From: an uncultured Pseudomonadales bacterium | GTDB taxonomy: Bacteria > Pseudomonadota > Gammaproteobacteria > Pseudomonadales > Azotimanducaceae | DNA length: 47,008 bases | Reading direction: 5' to 3' | Assembly (NCBI GenBank): GCA_905182155.1 | Contig: CAJJAX010000039.1 | Location: 1 to 47,008, forward strand | Part shown: positions 37,796 to 47,008 of the stretch, one piece after another | Position numbering within the stretch: position 1 is the first letter of the stretch | Layout: every line of letters begins with the position of its first letter | Made by a program: the position numbers and the translations under genes | Notes under the pieces: generated by a model | What the model was told of the DNA's origin: nothing | What the model saw: only the letters and a program-made list of their open reading frames with translations | The model's database searches: none

Positions 37796-38549
37796 TCACC
37801 CCTCCTTGGGTTACAGCCGCCACCTCTGATGCTTCTATCGACGTTGGATAGATACGGATCAAATCTGCCGTGCAGCGTCTGCGCTCAGCATCATCTAAAA
37901 AAATCGCATAAATTTTTGCACACGCGTACAAGCTTCTCGCTGATTCAGCCGCGATGGCGCGATGCCTTAAATACAGCGCTTTCGCCGTTGTATAGTTTTG
38001 CTCCGCTAGATAAAGCAAGGTCAGCTCAAGCAGGGTTCTCGGTAATCGAGGGTTCAGCGCTTCGGCGCGCTCAAAGGCTTCACGCGCTGCCGGCTGGTTT
38101 TTAAGCGCAAGGTAGGAAACCGCTAAGTTTTCAAAAGCTTGGGGCCTAAGCTCGTAAAAACGATCCTCGGTGGCAATGGTGAGCTGCTCAACCGCATCCT
38201 GAGGGCGATCCTGAGCGTACAAAAATGCCCCGTAATTGTTGCGAGCCGCAATCATTGCGGGGTCCAGCGCAATCGCTCGCTTAAAATAGGACTCTGCCAA
38301 TTCAAACTCGCGTTCTTGTTGAAACACAATGGCCAAAGTGTGGTGCGCTGACGCCGATTGGTTATCGATGGCCAGAGCTTTCATTAAATTATCTTTGGCC
38401 CGGCCATAATCCCCTTGTCGCAGGTAAGCGGTCCCAAGCTCGATCGCTCGATCAGCGACCTCGGCCTGATCGACCGGGGCGCCCCTTTGATTCTGAGTCG
38501 TGCAGCCCAGGATCAAGAGCAGTGCAACGCTTAACGCCGCACCTCTCAT
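37785..38549 (-). CDS. pilW: Type IV pilus biogenesis/stability lipoprotein PilW (PilF)
   Basis: The 254-aa product has a lipobox (LLLILGC, Cys16) and about five or six TPRs, for example IELGTAYLRQGDYGRAKDNLMKAL (in parts) and ARNNYGAFLYAQDRPQDAVEQL. In type IV pilus systems this pilotin helps the secretin PilQ assemble in the outer membrane. The position between rlmN and rodZ is the standard one. No other pilus genes lie in the window. Confidence 0.9.
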   Translation of the reverse strand: MRGAALSVALLLILGCTTQNQRGAPVDQAEVADRAIELGTAYLRQGDYGRAKDNLMKALAIDNQSASAHHTLAIVFQQEREFELAESYFKRAIALDPAMIAARNNYGAFLYAQDRPQDAVEQLTIATEDRFYELRPQAFENLAVSYLALKNQPAAREAFERAEALNPRLPRTLLELTLLYLAEQNYTTAKALYLRHRAIAAESARSLYACAKIYAIFLDDAERRRCTADLIRIYPTSIEASEVAAVTQGGVNER

Positions 38550-39667
38550 TCAGGCGCCGCCTGGAGAGCAATGCGTTGATATCGCGCGCTACGAGATGTC
38601 CGGTCAACCACCTGGCCCGCAAGTTGCCCACAGGCCGCATCGATATCGTCGCCACGGGTGGTTCGCACCATGGTTGAGAACCCTTTGCCCACCAAATATT
38701 CCTGGAAATATCTGACACTGGCCGCGGACGGTCTTTTGAACGTCGTGGCTGGATACGGATTAAAGGGAATTAAATTAATTTTGCAGGGGAACGTTTTTAA
38801 CAAGACTGCAAGCTCCCGAACATGCTCGGCCTGATCATTTACGCCATCGAGCAAGGTGTACTCGATGGTGATGGTACGCTTCTCTCCCAAATTCTGCGCA
38901 TAATCACGGCAGGCATCCAGCAACATCGCGATAGGGTATTTGCGATTGATCGGCACCAGCGTATCACGCACGGCATCAGTGGTGGCGTGAAACGATACCG
39001 CCAACAAACAACCGATCTGTTCGGCTGTTTTGGCAATTTCAGGCACCACGCCGGCCGTCGAAATCGTCACCTTTCGCTTCGAAATACCGTATCCCAGGTC
39101 ATCCATCATGACCGACACGGCTGGAATCACTTGATCGATATTCAGCAGGGGCTCGCCCATGCCCATCAGCACCACGTTGGTGACCACCCGATTGCGGTCC
39201 TCAAACTCAGCCCGCAACCGCCGCTCTGCCATCCGCAACTGACCGACAATCTCGCCCGAGGTTAAATTCGAGTTAAACCCCTGTTTTCCGGTCGAGCAAA
39301 ATTTACAATCTAAGATGCAACCTACTTGGGATGAGACGCAGAGCGTGCCGCGATTACCCTCTGGGATAAACACCGTTTCAATAGCGCTCCCGGATCGCGA
39401 CCGCATTAACCACTTTCGAGTACCATCTCGAGACACTTTTTCAGACAATACTTCGGGCTCATGAATTTCAGCCCCAGCCTCGAACTCCCCGCGCAACTTC
39501 TTGCTGATATCCGTCATCTCATGGATATCCATGACCGACCGATGATGCAACCATTTCATCACCTGGGCCGCCCGATAAGGCTTTTCACCCAAGCCCGCCA
39601 AAACCGAGGTCATCTGGGCCTGACTCAGGCCCAGTAGATCAATTTTTTCTGGCGTGATCTGATTCAT
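38546..39667 (-). CDS. rlmN: Dual-specificity 23S rRNA/tRNA adenine-C2 methyltransferase RlmN
   Basis: This radical-SAM enzyme methylates A2503 of 23S rRNA and A37 of some tRNAs. The 373-aa product has an N-terminal accessory domain with ALGLSQ-like [10 protein letters not shown], the cluster motif [15 protein letters not shown] (CxxxCxxC) and the radical-SAM GEPLLN. The conserved late cysteine is in [13 protein letters not shown]. The ATG overlaps the ndk stop by 4 bp and its own stop overlaps the pilW start. Confidence 0.96.
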   Translation of the reverse strand: MNQITPEKIDLLGLSQAQMTSVLAGLGEKPYRAAQVMKWLHHRSVMDIHEMTDISKKLRGEFEAGAEIHEPEVLSEKVSRDGTRKWLMRSRSGSAIETVFIPEGNRGTLCVSSQVGCILDCKFCSTGKQGFNSNLTSGEIVGQLRMAERRLRAEFEDRNRVVTNVVLMGMGEPLLNIDQVIPAVSVMMDDLGYGISKRKVTISTAGVVPEIAKTAEQIGCLLAVSFHATTDAVRDTLVPINRKYPIAMLLDACRDYAQNLGEKRTITIEYTLLDGVNDQAEHVRELAVLLKTFPCKINLIPFNPYPATTFKRPSAASVRYFQEYLVGKGFSTMVRTTRGDDIDAACGQLAGQVVDRTSRSARYQRIALQAAPE

Positions 39668-40089
39668 CTGTTACAGATTTGATCAGGGGTAAAGAAATAA
39701 GCAATTTCTCTCGCCGCTGACTCAGGCGCATCACTACCGTGAACCGCATTGGCATCAATACTTTGCGCGAAATCCGCTCGGATGGTGCCTGCTGCTGCGT
39801 CCTGGGGATTGGTTGCACCCATTAACTCACGGTTTTTCAAGATTGCGTTCTCGCCTTCTAAAACCTGCAAAACAACGGGCCCTGAGGTCATAAAGGCTAC
39901 CAAGTCATTAAAGAACCCCTTGCCATCATGCTCAGCATAAAAGCCTTTGGCCTTCTCTTCGGTTAGGTGTTCCATGCGTTGGGCAACGATCTGCAGACCA
40001 TTGGCTTCGAAACGCCCGACAATCTGACCGATGACGTTTTTAGCGACTGCGTCGGGTTTAATAATAGAAAAAGTACGTTCTAAGGCCAT
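39664..40089 (-). CDS. ndk: Nucleoside diphosphate kinase
   Basis: This balances NTP and dNTP pools by phosphate transfer through a phosphohistidine. The 141-aa product is the standard length. It begins [20 protein letters not shown], has the [19 protein letters not shown] segment and the catalytic His in [12 protein letters not shown]. It lies between iscX and rlmN, as in E. coli. Confidence 0.97.
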   Translation of the reverse strand: MALERTFSIIKPDAVAKNVIGQIVGRFEANGLQIVAQRMEHLTEEKAKGFYAEHDGKGFFNDLVAFMTSGPVVLQVLEGENAILKNRELMGATNPQDAAAGTIRADFAQSIDANAVHGSDAPESAAREIAYFFTPDQICNR

Positions 40090-40181
40090 GACAACTCCAC
40101 TGGTAAATTACTGTTTTTGAGGCGCCGATATTATACGCGTGATTAACCCAGCAAAATAGCGAATTACTGCCTTAATTCACC

Positions 40182-40376
40182 CTAGTCAACCTCATCAATC
40201 CAGGTCATTTGAATCGCTTCAAGGATTCTCTCGCCGCACCGTTCTGACACATCGTCAAACTCTGGCAAGGCTTCAACCCAAGCTTTTAGATCTGTGAATC
40301 GAACGGTTAAGGGATCAATACCAGGATGGGCATCGATCAGGGCAAGGGCGATCTCTAGGCTATCAGTCCATTTCAT
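40182..40376 (-). CDS. iscX: Iron-sulfur assembly regulator IscX
   Basis: This small acidic protein binds IscS and iron and tunes cluster assembly. About 64 aa from ATG 40376, chosen because IscX begins MKWTDS. TVRFTDLKAWVEALPEFDD and ILEAIQMTWIDEVD match the family. An upstream start would run into fdx. It is the last gene of the isc operon, 7 bp after fdx. Confidence 0.94.
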   Translation of the reverse strand: MKWTDSLEIALALIDAHPGIDPLTVRFTDLKAWVEALPEFDDVSERCGERILEAIQMTWIDEVD

Positions 40377-40383
40377 CACAAGG

Positions 40384-40722
40384 CTAATGACTCTCGGAAA
40401 CTTGATTAATGGTATACCGTGGAATCTCAATGACCAAATCCTCATCCGCGATGACCAACTGACAACTTAAACGGGAATCTGGCTCCAAACCCCAAGCTTT
40501 ATCCAAAAGGTCATCCTCTAAGTCATCCGAAGGCTCGAGCGACGCAAACCCTTCCCGAACAATCACGTGGCAAGTCGTGCAGGCACACGCCATCTCGCAA
40601 GCATGTTCAATCTTGATCCCATGCGCTAGGGCGGCATCAATGAGCACCTCACCTGAGGGCACATCCAGCACCGCGCCCTCGGGGCAACGATCGATATGGG
40701 GTAAAATTACGACTTTAGGCAT
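40384..40722 (-). CDS. fdx: ISC-type [2Fe-2S] ferredoxin
   Basis: This is the electron donor of the ISC machinery. The 112-aa product has the adrenodoxin-like cluster motif CEMACACTTCHVIV (Cys-x5-Cys-x2-Cys) and the fourth ligand in SRLSCQLVI. GVLDVPSGE-like AVLDVPSGEVLIDAALAHG precedes the cluster. It sits between hscA and iscX. Confidence 0.96.
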   Translation of the reverse strand: MPKVVILPHIDRCPEGAVLDVPSGEVLIDAALAHGIKIEHACEMACACTTCHVIVREGFASLEPSDDLEDDLLDKAWGLEPDSRLSCQLVIADEDLVIEIPRYTINQVSESH

Positions 40723-40757
40723 AGTCTATTCCTGTCTCGTCTCGCGAGCGAGATTGT

Positions 40758-42648
40758 TTAGTTCGCCTGAGTTGGTTCTAAAACCGCATCGAGGGACTGT
40801 CCAGTTAAAGCCCGACGAACCTCTTGGTCCATTCGTTTGGCCGCGAATTCATCGCTCGCCTGACTGAGTTTTTGGGTTGCTGCCGAAATCGAATGAACCT
40901 GGTCGCCGGCAATAACGGTTTCGAGCGCCTTGATCCCTTGCTGCAAGGCTTGGGCTTCTTCATCGGTTAACAGCGCTGCGCCGTCTTGTTGCAACGCTGC
41001 CGCCAGGGCATCAACCAAGCGCTGAGCATCGACCCTCGCTTCGAGCAGCATCCGAGCCGCCGCGTCTTCTTTCGCAAACGCAAACGATGCTTTGAGCATA
41101 TCGGTCACTTCCGTATCGGACAGACCATAAGACGGCTTCACCGTAATAGAGGTCGAAACCCCGGTGCCCAGTTCGGCCGCAGAAACCGATAACAACCCAT
41201 CGGCATCGACCTGAAACACCACTTTTATTTTTGCAGCGCCCGCAACCATCGGCGGGATACCCCTTAATTCGAACTGCGCGAGCGATCGACAATCCACGAC
41301 TTGTTCTCGCTCGCCTTGCAGCACGTGAATCAGCATCGCCGTTTGCCCGTCTTTATAGGTGGTAAATTCTTGCGCCCGTTGAACGGGTATCGGCGTGTTT
41401 CGGCCGATCACTTTTTCAACCAACCCGCCCATAGTTTCTAGCCCCAAAGACAAAGGCAGGACGTCCAGCAACAGCATTTCGTCATCGGGCTTATTACCCA
41501 CCAAGACGTCGGCCTGCAGCGCCGCACCCAATGCCACCACGCGATCTGGATCGATTTGGGTCAACGGTTCACGGCCAAAAAATGCCTCAACCGCCGCACG
41601 AACCCTGGGCACGCGCGTTGAACCACCCACCAACACAACCTGCGCAATCTCAGCGGCGGTGACATCGGCATCTCTTAGCACGCGTCTTGAGGCTTTAATG
41701 GTTTCCTCAACAAGGCCTGAAATCTTCGCTTCAAATTCAGCCAAATCGATTTGACCCTGCCATTGCAGCGCCGGCAATTGCAGCGTGACATCGACCTGGC
41801 TTTGACTCGACAACAATTCTTTGATCCTTCGGGCCTGGGTCATCAGTTGCCGGCGCGATGAAGGATCAAGCGCGCCGGTTGATTGCGCCTTTTCAAGAAT
41901 CAGGTCGGCCAACAGATCATCGAAGTCATCGCCGCCTAAGCCTGAGTTACCGCCGGTTGCTAGGACCTCAAAAACACCCCGAGTCAGCCGTAGCAAAGAC
42001 ACATCAAAGGTCCCGCCGCCAAGATCGAAGATGACAACGAGGCCTTCATCCCCACTATCAAGCCCGTAGGCCACCGCCGCCGCGGTCGGCTCGTTTAGGA
42101 GCCTGAGCACATTCAGCCCAGCAATGGCTGCCGCATCCCGAGTGGCCTGTCGCTGCGCATCATCGAAGTAGGCCGGCACCGTAATGACGACCCCGTCGAG
42201 GGCGCCGCCGAGGCTTGCCGCTCCTCTATCTGATAGAACCTTTAATATTTCGGCGGAAACTTGAACGGGGCTAATCACGCCGGCAGCGGTTTGCAGGCGC
42301 ACCATGCCGCCATCATCCGGCGCAAATTCATAGCGTTGTTGCGCGGCAATACCATCCAGGTCAGCGCGCCCTCGCCCTAACAACCGCTTCGCCGAGGCGA
42401 TGGGTATTAAAAGGCTCTGGCGCCGAAAATGGTAAGGCCTCTGAGCCAACGGTGATGTCGCCGTCTGCTGAGTAATGCACCACACTTGGCAACATACTGG
42501 CGCCGGACAAGTCCTCTAACGCATCTACTTGGCCCGACCGAACGGCCGCGATCAGTGAATTGGTCGTGCCGAGATCGATCCCTGCTGCGCGTTTACGCTG
42601 ATGGGGATCAAGCGCTTGCCCGGGTTCTGTAATTTGAATTAACGCCAT
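40758..42648 (-). CDS. hscA: Fe-S cluster assembly chaperone HscA (Hsp70 family), one indel
   Basis: HscA binds IscU with HscB and drives cluster transfer with ATP. The N-terminal frame (42648-42361) has [18 protein letters not shown], and the long frame has [38 protein letters not shown] and [17 protein letters not shown]. Removing one C from TACCCATCG near 42405 joins them as [20 protein letters not shown]. The joined length is about 629 aa. It is 1 bp from hscB and is followed by fdx, as usual. Confidence 0.94.
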
Positions 42649-42649
42649 A

Positions 42650-43171
42650 CTAATAACCCAGTAATTCTTCTTCGAGCGCTTTTGCGCCCTGTGAAAGCTT
42701 GCTCAAAAATTGCATCCGATAAACTGAGGTGGTTGCCTCATTCAGTGCGGACGCCTTGAAGTAATCATTAAATGTTCTCGCGTCAGCGCTTTGTTTTTCG
42801 GCAAGCGCTTGCCTAAAAGCGTCTAACTGAGTCAATGACCCCGTCTGCCTAATCTCGTCTAAGGTTTCGCGAAGCTCGATCTGCTCAAATAAAAATGTCG
42901 GATCAAGCGTTGGATTCTGGGCCAGCACCACGCCTTTGAGATCGAGCAAGTAGCTCGCGCGGGCTAATGGCTCCGATAACGTGGCATACGCCGCATTAAC
43001 CTGGGTTGCCCATTGCGTTGCCAAGCGTTCCGCTTGATCACCCTGGCCAGCATAACGATCTGGATGAACGCGCCTTTGAAGCGCCTGATACCGCTCATTG
43101 AGGTCTGGGACATCTAGATCAAAAACGGCGTCGATTTGAAAGATTTCAAAGAAATTCTGGCTAAAATTCAA
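42650..43171 (-). CDS. hscB: Fe-S cluster assembly co-chaperone HscB
   Basis: This J-domain protein delivers IscU to HscA and stimulates its ATPase. The 173-aa product has the J domain with the RVHPDRYAG loop (His-Pro-Asp) at about 34-42. The C-terminal three-helix IscU-binding domain has [20 protein letters not shown]. It is intact. Confidence 0.95.
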   Translation of the reverse strand: MNFSQNFFEIFQIDAVFDLDVPDLNERYQALQRRVHPDRYAGQGDQAERLATQWATQVNAAYATLSEPLARASYLLDLKGVVLAQNPTLDPTFLFEQIELRETLDEIRQTGSLTQLDAFRQALAEKQSADARTFNDYFKASALNEATTSVYRMQFLSKLSQGAKALEEELLGY

Positions 43172-43184
43172 CGGGCCTACTCAG

Positions 43185-43508
43185 CTAGACTGTAAAGCTT
43201 TCGCCGCAGCCGCACTCACCTTTCACATTGGGATTTCGAAATTCAAAGCCCTCGTTCAATCCCTGTTTGACGTAATCCATTTCGGTGCCATCAACATAAA
43301 TTAAACTCTTCGGGTCGATAAAGACTTTAACGCCCTGGGTCTCGAAGCTCATGTCTTCTTCGGCAGGCTGATCCACTGGCTCGATCACGTACATTAAACC
43401 TGAACAACCCGTCGTTTTTACAGCCAGACGAATACCCAGCCCCCGACCCCGGCTTTCAAGAAAACCTTGGACGTGACGCGCCGCCGTATCTGTCAAACTA
43501 ATCTTCAT
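43185..43508 (-). CDS. iscA: A-type iron-sulfur carrier IscA
   Basis: IscA carries iron or clusters to target proteins. About 107 aa from ATG 43508, chosen because the family starts [10 protein letters not shown]; a longer frame upstream is only the shadow of iscU. The ligand cysteines are in [11 protein letters not shown] and GECGCGESF. Confidence 0.95.
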   Translation of the reverse strand: MKISLTDTAARHVQGFLESRGRGLGIRLAVKTTGCSGLMYVIEPVDQPAEEDMSFETQGVKVFIDPKSLIYVDGTEMDYVKQGLNEGFEFRNPNVKGECGCGESFTV

Positions 43509-43542
43509 AAAAGTCCCTAACCTCGTTCTGAACGAACGCGAC

Positions 43543-43933
43543 TTAAGCCTGCGCCGCCAGTTTTTTACGGTAGTCTTCAACGGCTGCCTTAATGGCATCC
43601 TCGGCAAGCACCGAACAGTGTATCTTTACCGGCGGCAGCGCCAGTTCTTCCGCAATTTCAGTATTCTTAATCTGAGCCGCATCATCCAGCGTTCGCCCTT
43701 TGACCCATTCCGTTAGCAACGAACTCGAAGCAATCGCCGAACCGCATCCATAGGTTTTAAATTTAGCGTCCTCAATAATGCCCTCGGCATTAACTTTGAT
43801 TTGAAGTCGCATGACATCACCACAGGCGGGTGCACCGACCATGCCAGTCCCAATTTGGTCATCCCTGATCGTCGAACTTACCAACGTTTCTTGGATTCCG
43901 ATAATGATCCATTACCTGGTCGCTATAAGCCAT
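43543..43933 (-). CDS. iscU: Iron-sulfur scaffold IscU, one indel
   Basis: IscU is the scaffold on which clusters are built. ATG 43933 begins [20 protein letters not shown]; after a one-base shift near 43862 the frame continues [39 protein letters not shown] and [19 protein letters not shown]. The three ligand cysteines (in PACGD, YGCGS, IHCSV) and the LPPVK chaperone-binding motif are present. The joined length is about 130 aa. Confidence 0.95.
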
Positions 43934-43966
43934 CTTGACTGCTCCGTTAACTCGCTGTGTTTCGCG

Positions 43967-45170
43967 CTAGTGCGCCGCCCATTCTATACTGTCTAGATCA
44001 ACGCCGTCCTTGTACATGTCCCAAAGTGGCGATAATTCTCGTAATTTTTCAACCGCGCGCCGAACCTGCTCGATCGCGCCATCGACATCTTCCTCAGTGG
44101 TGAACCGCCCCACCGAAAAGCGCAAAGAGCTATGGGCGAGTTCATCATTCATGCCAAGCGCCCTTAATACATACGACGGCTCGAGACTGGCAGAGGTACA
44201 GGCTGAGCCACTGGACAGCGCGATTTCAGGCAGCGACATAATCAGCGACTCGCCCTCGACAAAGGCAAAACTAATATTGACGATGCCTGGAACGTGCTGA
44301 TCGGGAGAGCCATTTAAGTAGACCTCTTCCATATCGGCAACGCCATCCCACAGCCGCTGGCGCAGCGCCGTGATGCGCTGGTTCTCAGCTCCGAGATTCT
44401 GCAGGCTTCGCCCATACCCACCAATTGGTGCGGTCGCCAAAGTACCCGAGCGCATGCCGCGCTCATGACCGCCACCATGCATCTGGGCTTCCAGACGCAC
44501 CCGCGGCTTACGTCTGACATACAAAATGCCAACGCCTTTTGGGCCATACATTTTATGTGCTGAGAAACTCATTAAATCAACAGGAAGTTCTGTTAAGTTA
44601 ATTGGCATCTTACCAACCGACTGAGCCGCATCTACGTGAAAGAAAACTTTATTTTCTCTACAAATATCACCAATTACTTGTAAGTCTTGTATAACACCAA
44701 TCTCATTATTAACGTGCATGAATGAGGCTAGAATAGTGTCTTCTCTTATTGTAGACTTAAATTCTTCTATGTCTAATAGACCACTTGGTAATGGGTTCAA
44801 GTAAGTAACCTCAAAGCCTTCTCTCTCTAGCTGCCTACATGGGTCTAAAACTGCTTTATGTTCAATTTTTGAGGTAATAAGGTGCTTACCCTTACCTTTG
44901 TAAAATTGCGCGATGCCCTTAATCGCGAGGTTATCGGACTCGGTCGCGCCAGAGGTCCAAACGATCTCTCGAGGATCACAATTGAGCAGGTCTGCGACTT
45001 GCTTGCGCGCAAGCTCCACTGCTTCTTCGGCTTCCCAGCCAAACTTATGCGAGCGGCTCGCAGGGTTACCGAAATTCCCCCTCGGTCATCAGGCATTCAC
45101 TCATTTTCTGGGCAACTCTGGGGTCGACCGGGGTGGTCGCTGCATAATCAAAATAAACCGGTGCTTTCAT
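43967..45170 (-). CDS. iscS: Cysteine desulfurase IscS, one indel
   Basis: This PLP enzyme supplies sulfur for clusters and tRNA thiolation. ATG 45170 overlaps the iscR stop (TAATG). It begins [20 protein letters not shown]; an extra G in the GGGGG run near 45076-45080 breaks the frame, after which [20 protein letters not shown] continues. The PLP lysine is in [14 protein letters not shown], and the catalytic Cys in [20 protein letters not shown]. The joined length is about 401 aa. About 44570-44890 is strikingly AT-rich, although the protein stays in frame and conserved. See findings. Confidence 0.96.
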
Positions 45171-45667
45171 TATTTCCTCAACCTCATTAATCCGCTAGGT
45201 TGTACGGCTTGGATTCCGATCTGGTCGTGTCGATCCATCAATCGCTTGGTCGCAATCGCGCGCACATGATTCTTTTGGGCGAGACTCGCCAAACTCACCC
45301 CTTTTAAAAAACCGTGAATCTGATCGCTTAAATCCGACCATAGTTCGTGGGGTCAAACACATCTCGCCACCCTGACAATCTGCCTTGCCGCCACATCGGG
45401 TTGCATCCACTGACTCATCAACAGAGGCGACAATATCGGCAACATCAATATCCTGGCTATCCCGACCCAATCGGTATCCGCCGCCGGGTCCGCGAACACT
45501 CAGAACCAGATGGTTCGCCTTTAACTTTGCAAACAACTGCTCCAAGTAGGGCTGGCTAATCGACTGCCGCTCGGAGATCTCGCCAGGGAGATTGGACCCT
45601 CGCCACCATAAACCGCCAAATCCACCATGGCGGTGACGGCGTATCGGCCTTTTGCTGTCAGCTTCAT
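45170..45667 (-). CDS. iscR: Iron-sulfur cluster regulator IscR, two indels
   Basis: IscR is an Rrf2-family regulator that represses its own operon when it holds a [2Fe-2S] cluster. ATG 45667 begins [20 protein letters not shown]; a shift near 45585 leads to [19 protein letters not shown] and [13 protein letters not shown]. The cluster ligands are in [20 protein letters not shown] second shift near 45350 restores [17 protein letters not shown], including the fourth ligand His, and the protein ends SGLMRLRK at the iscS overlap. The joined length is about 165 aa. Confidence 0.94.
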
Positions 45668-45690
45668 CGCTTCGTCCATTCATTAACCAA

Positions 45691-45726
45691 AAGACGCGCA
45701 AGAGCAACTAAAAAGCGCGCAAGAGC
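45691..45726. repeat. Two copies of CGCGCAAGAGC upstream of iscR
   Basis: CGCGCAAGAGC lies at 45695-45705 and 45716-45726, exactly 21 bp or two helical turns apart, 28 bp before the iscR start, each preceded by an A-rich run. It could be an operator for a dimeric regulator; it does not resemble the known IscR type 1 site as far as I can judge. Confidence 0.4.
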
Positions 45727-45828
45727 GCCGTTAACGCCCTAAAACAAGTCACGACGCCCAAACAAACGTCCCGACGCTGCAAAGTTTAATGCAGGCGCCG
45801 CTAATAACCAAGCGTTTTAGTCGGGTAT

Positions 45829-46581
45829 TTAAAACACTAGGATTTGCCTTTGGCCGTATCGTTTCACCGCCTTTAAAAAAACCTCTTAAAATTGAGATTT
45901 CCATCTGATCGGGCTCAATCCTCAAGAACAAACGCCTGAGGCGGGTCAATAATTGCCGGGGATTGTCTGGATCATGAAAACCAACCTCCGCCAATGTGCC
46001 TTCAAGATGCGCAAAAAAGTGTTCTAGGTCGGTATTGGTCGCAGGCAATTGATCCCAAATCCGTTCTTCAGAACAGGCTTGGCTTCGCGCAAAACAACTC
46101 ATAACTGAGGACCTGACCGCCATGGCCAAATTCAAAGAGCTATACGCATCGCTCGTTGGAATGTTGACGTGATACTGGCATTGCTGCAGCTCTTCGTTCT
46201 TCAGCCCTTTTGATTCGCGACCAAACACGATGGCAATATCCCCAGCGGCAGCCCCATGCTCGGTGATCTTGATCGCTGCTTCTTTTGGGGTCACCAAAGG
46301 CCACGGGATTCGCCGCTGTCGAGCGGAGGTCCCAAGGACCAAACTACAGTCGCTGATAGCTTCTTGAAGATTGGCGCAAACCACGACCTGTTCCAATACA
46401 TCGCTTGCGCTAGCGGCACGAAAAACAGCTTTTTCGTTTGGATAATCAAGAGGTTGTATAAATACAGGCGATCCAGCCCCATGTTTTTCATTGCTCTGGC
46501 TGCTGCGCCAATATTGCCTGGGTGAGAGGTTTCGACCAAGACAATGCGCACTTTTGCCCGCAATGGATGAGGGTTCGACAT
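45829..46581 (-). CDS. trmJ: tRNA (cytidine/uridine-2'-O)-methyltransferase TrmJ, several indels
   Basis: This SPOUT enzyme methylates the ribose at position 32 of tRNAs. It starts [20 protein letters not shown] and [13 protein letters not shown] shift near 46450 restores [19 protein letters not shown]; then [27 protein letters not shown] and SSLNLAMAV follow. Two compensating shifts around 46070-46120 give VQVLSYELF. An extra T near 45880 hides the true end, [15 protein letters not shown] with a stop at 45829. The joined length is about 250 aa. It is divergent from suhB and just right of iscR, as in E. coli. Confidence 0.92.
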
Positions 46582-46621
46582 GATGATGATCCTTTTATCC
46601 TACTGTTCAACGAGGCAGATC

Positions 46622-46630
46622 TGATATGAT
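46622..46630 (+). promoter_or_regulatory. Extended -10 promoter candidate for suhB
   Basis: TGATATGAT (46622-46630) is a TG-N-TATGAT extended -10 element 30 bp before the suhB ATG. No -35 hexamer is found at 17 bp, which an extended -10 promoter does not need. Confidence 0.45.
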
Positions 46631-46660
46631 GCGCCCTCTTTCAGCAACACCGAACGCCCT

Positions 46661-47008
46661 ATGGAACCGATGATCAATATTGCGCTGCGGGCTGCAAGAG
46701 AAGCAGCCCGTCATATCGTTCGAGCTTACGATCGCCCCGACCTCGTTAAAACCAGCGAGAAAGGCACGAATGATTTTGTGACGAACGTGGATCGTGAAGC
46801 GGAGCAAATTATATCAGACTCCATCCGAAAAACATTTCCCAACCACGCTATTACAGGCGAGGAAGGCACGCAATCGAAGCAAAGCGTGACTCGGACTACC
46901 ATTGGGTCATAGACCCCATCGATGGCACGACCAATTTTAGCCGGCAGATTCCGCACTTCTGCGTTTCTATCGCTTGCATGGAATTTGGCAAGCTGAAACA
47001 CGGCGTGA
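46661..47008 (+). CDS. suhB: Inositol-1-monophosphatase family protein SuhB, one indel, cut by window edge
   Basis: SuhB dephosphorylates inositol monophosphate and also acts in rRNA transcription antitermination complexes. The ATG at 46661 starts [20 protein letters not shown] and [19 protein letters not shown] shift near 46868 (after ITGEEG) leads to the metal-binding motif [19 protein letters not shown] and [15 protein letters not shown] at the edge. About 116 of 265 or so residues are present. It is divergent from trmJ. Confidence 0.93.

Overview
The window is a stretch of gammaproteobacterial chromosome, probably marine, with GC-rich codon usage broken by several AT-rich patches. The right half follows the well-known Escherichia coli order guaA - xseA - der - bamB - yfgM - hisS - ispG - rodZ - pilW - rlmN - ndk - isc operon - trmJ - suhB. 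No rRNA, tRNA or CRISPR array was recognised.

Region 1 (1-7411) is a copper/silver detoxification locus. A CueR-type MerR regulator reads rightwards. A leftward operon holds a DUF4396 membrane protein, a Cys/His-rich secreted protein and a CusC-CusB-CusA efflux system; cusA runs off the left edge. Between them lies a textbook MerR-type promoter with a 19-bp spacer and an inverted repeat.

Region 2 (7419-20100) is accessory: a luciferase-like flavin oxidoreductase, a VOC protein, a CDP-alcohol phosphatidyltransferase remnant, a small unknown protein with a tandem repeat, an AraC regulator, a TetR regulator divergent from an amidohydrolase, acetoacetate-CoA ligase, a metallo-beta-lactamase-fold hydrolase, a GST-like protein, a VF530 protein, a decayed IS3 transposase and a secreted alpha/beta hydrolase.

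Region 3 (20094-22190) is guaA with an apparent mini integrative element at its 3' end. A 12-bp direct repeat of the guaA terminus flanks about 536 bp of very AT-rich non-coding DNA. That DNA carries seven exact TTTGTAAC octamers, mostly in pairs 11-12 bp apart, as expected of integrase arm sites.

Region 4 (22433-30605) separates guaA from xseA. It has an SxtJ-like protein, a 49-aa DUF5989/SxtK-like protein, an SxtI/TobZ-type carbamoyltransferase and a 698-aa SGNH protein with TPRs inserted in the fold. A histone-deacetylase-fold amidohydrolase, xseA and an M23 peptidase follow with overlapping ends. guaB, usually between guaA and xseA, is not in the window.

Region 5 (30727-46581, all leftward) is the housekeeping block: ribosome assembly (der), outer-membrane assembly (bamB, yfgM), translation (hisS), isoprenoids (ispG), cell shape (rodZ), pili (pilW), rRNA/tRNA methylation (rlmN, trmJ), nucleotides (ndk) and the complete iron-sulfur assembly operon iscRSUA-hscBA-fdx-iscX. 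suhB starts divergently at the right edge.

Many genes, including ones that should be essential (guaA, iscS, iscU, hscA, suhB), are broken by single-base indels, several at homopolymers, while the amino-acid sequence stays conserved across frames. This looks mainly like consensus error in the assembly rather than gene decay. I give whole-gene spans and mark the likely indel points.
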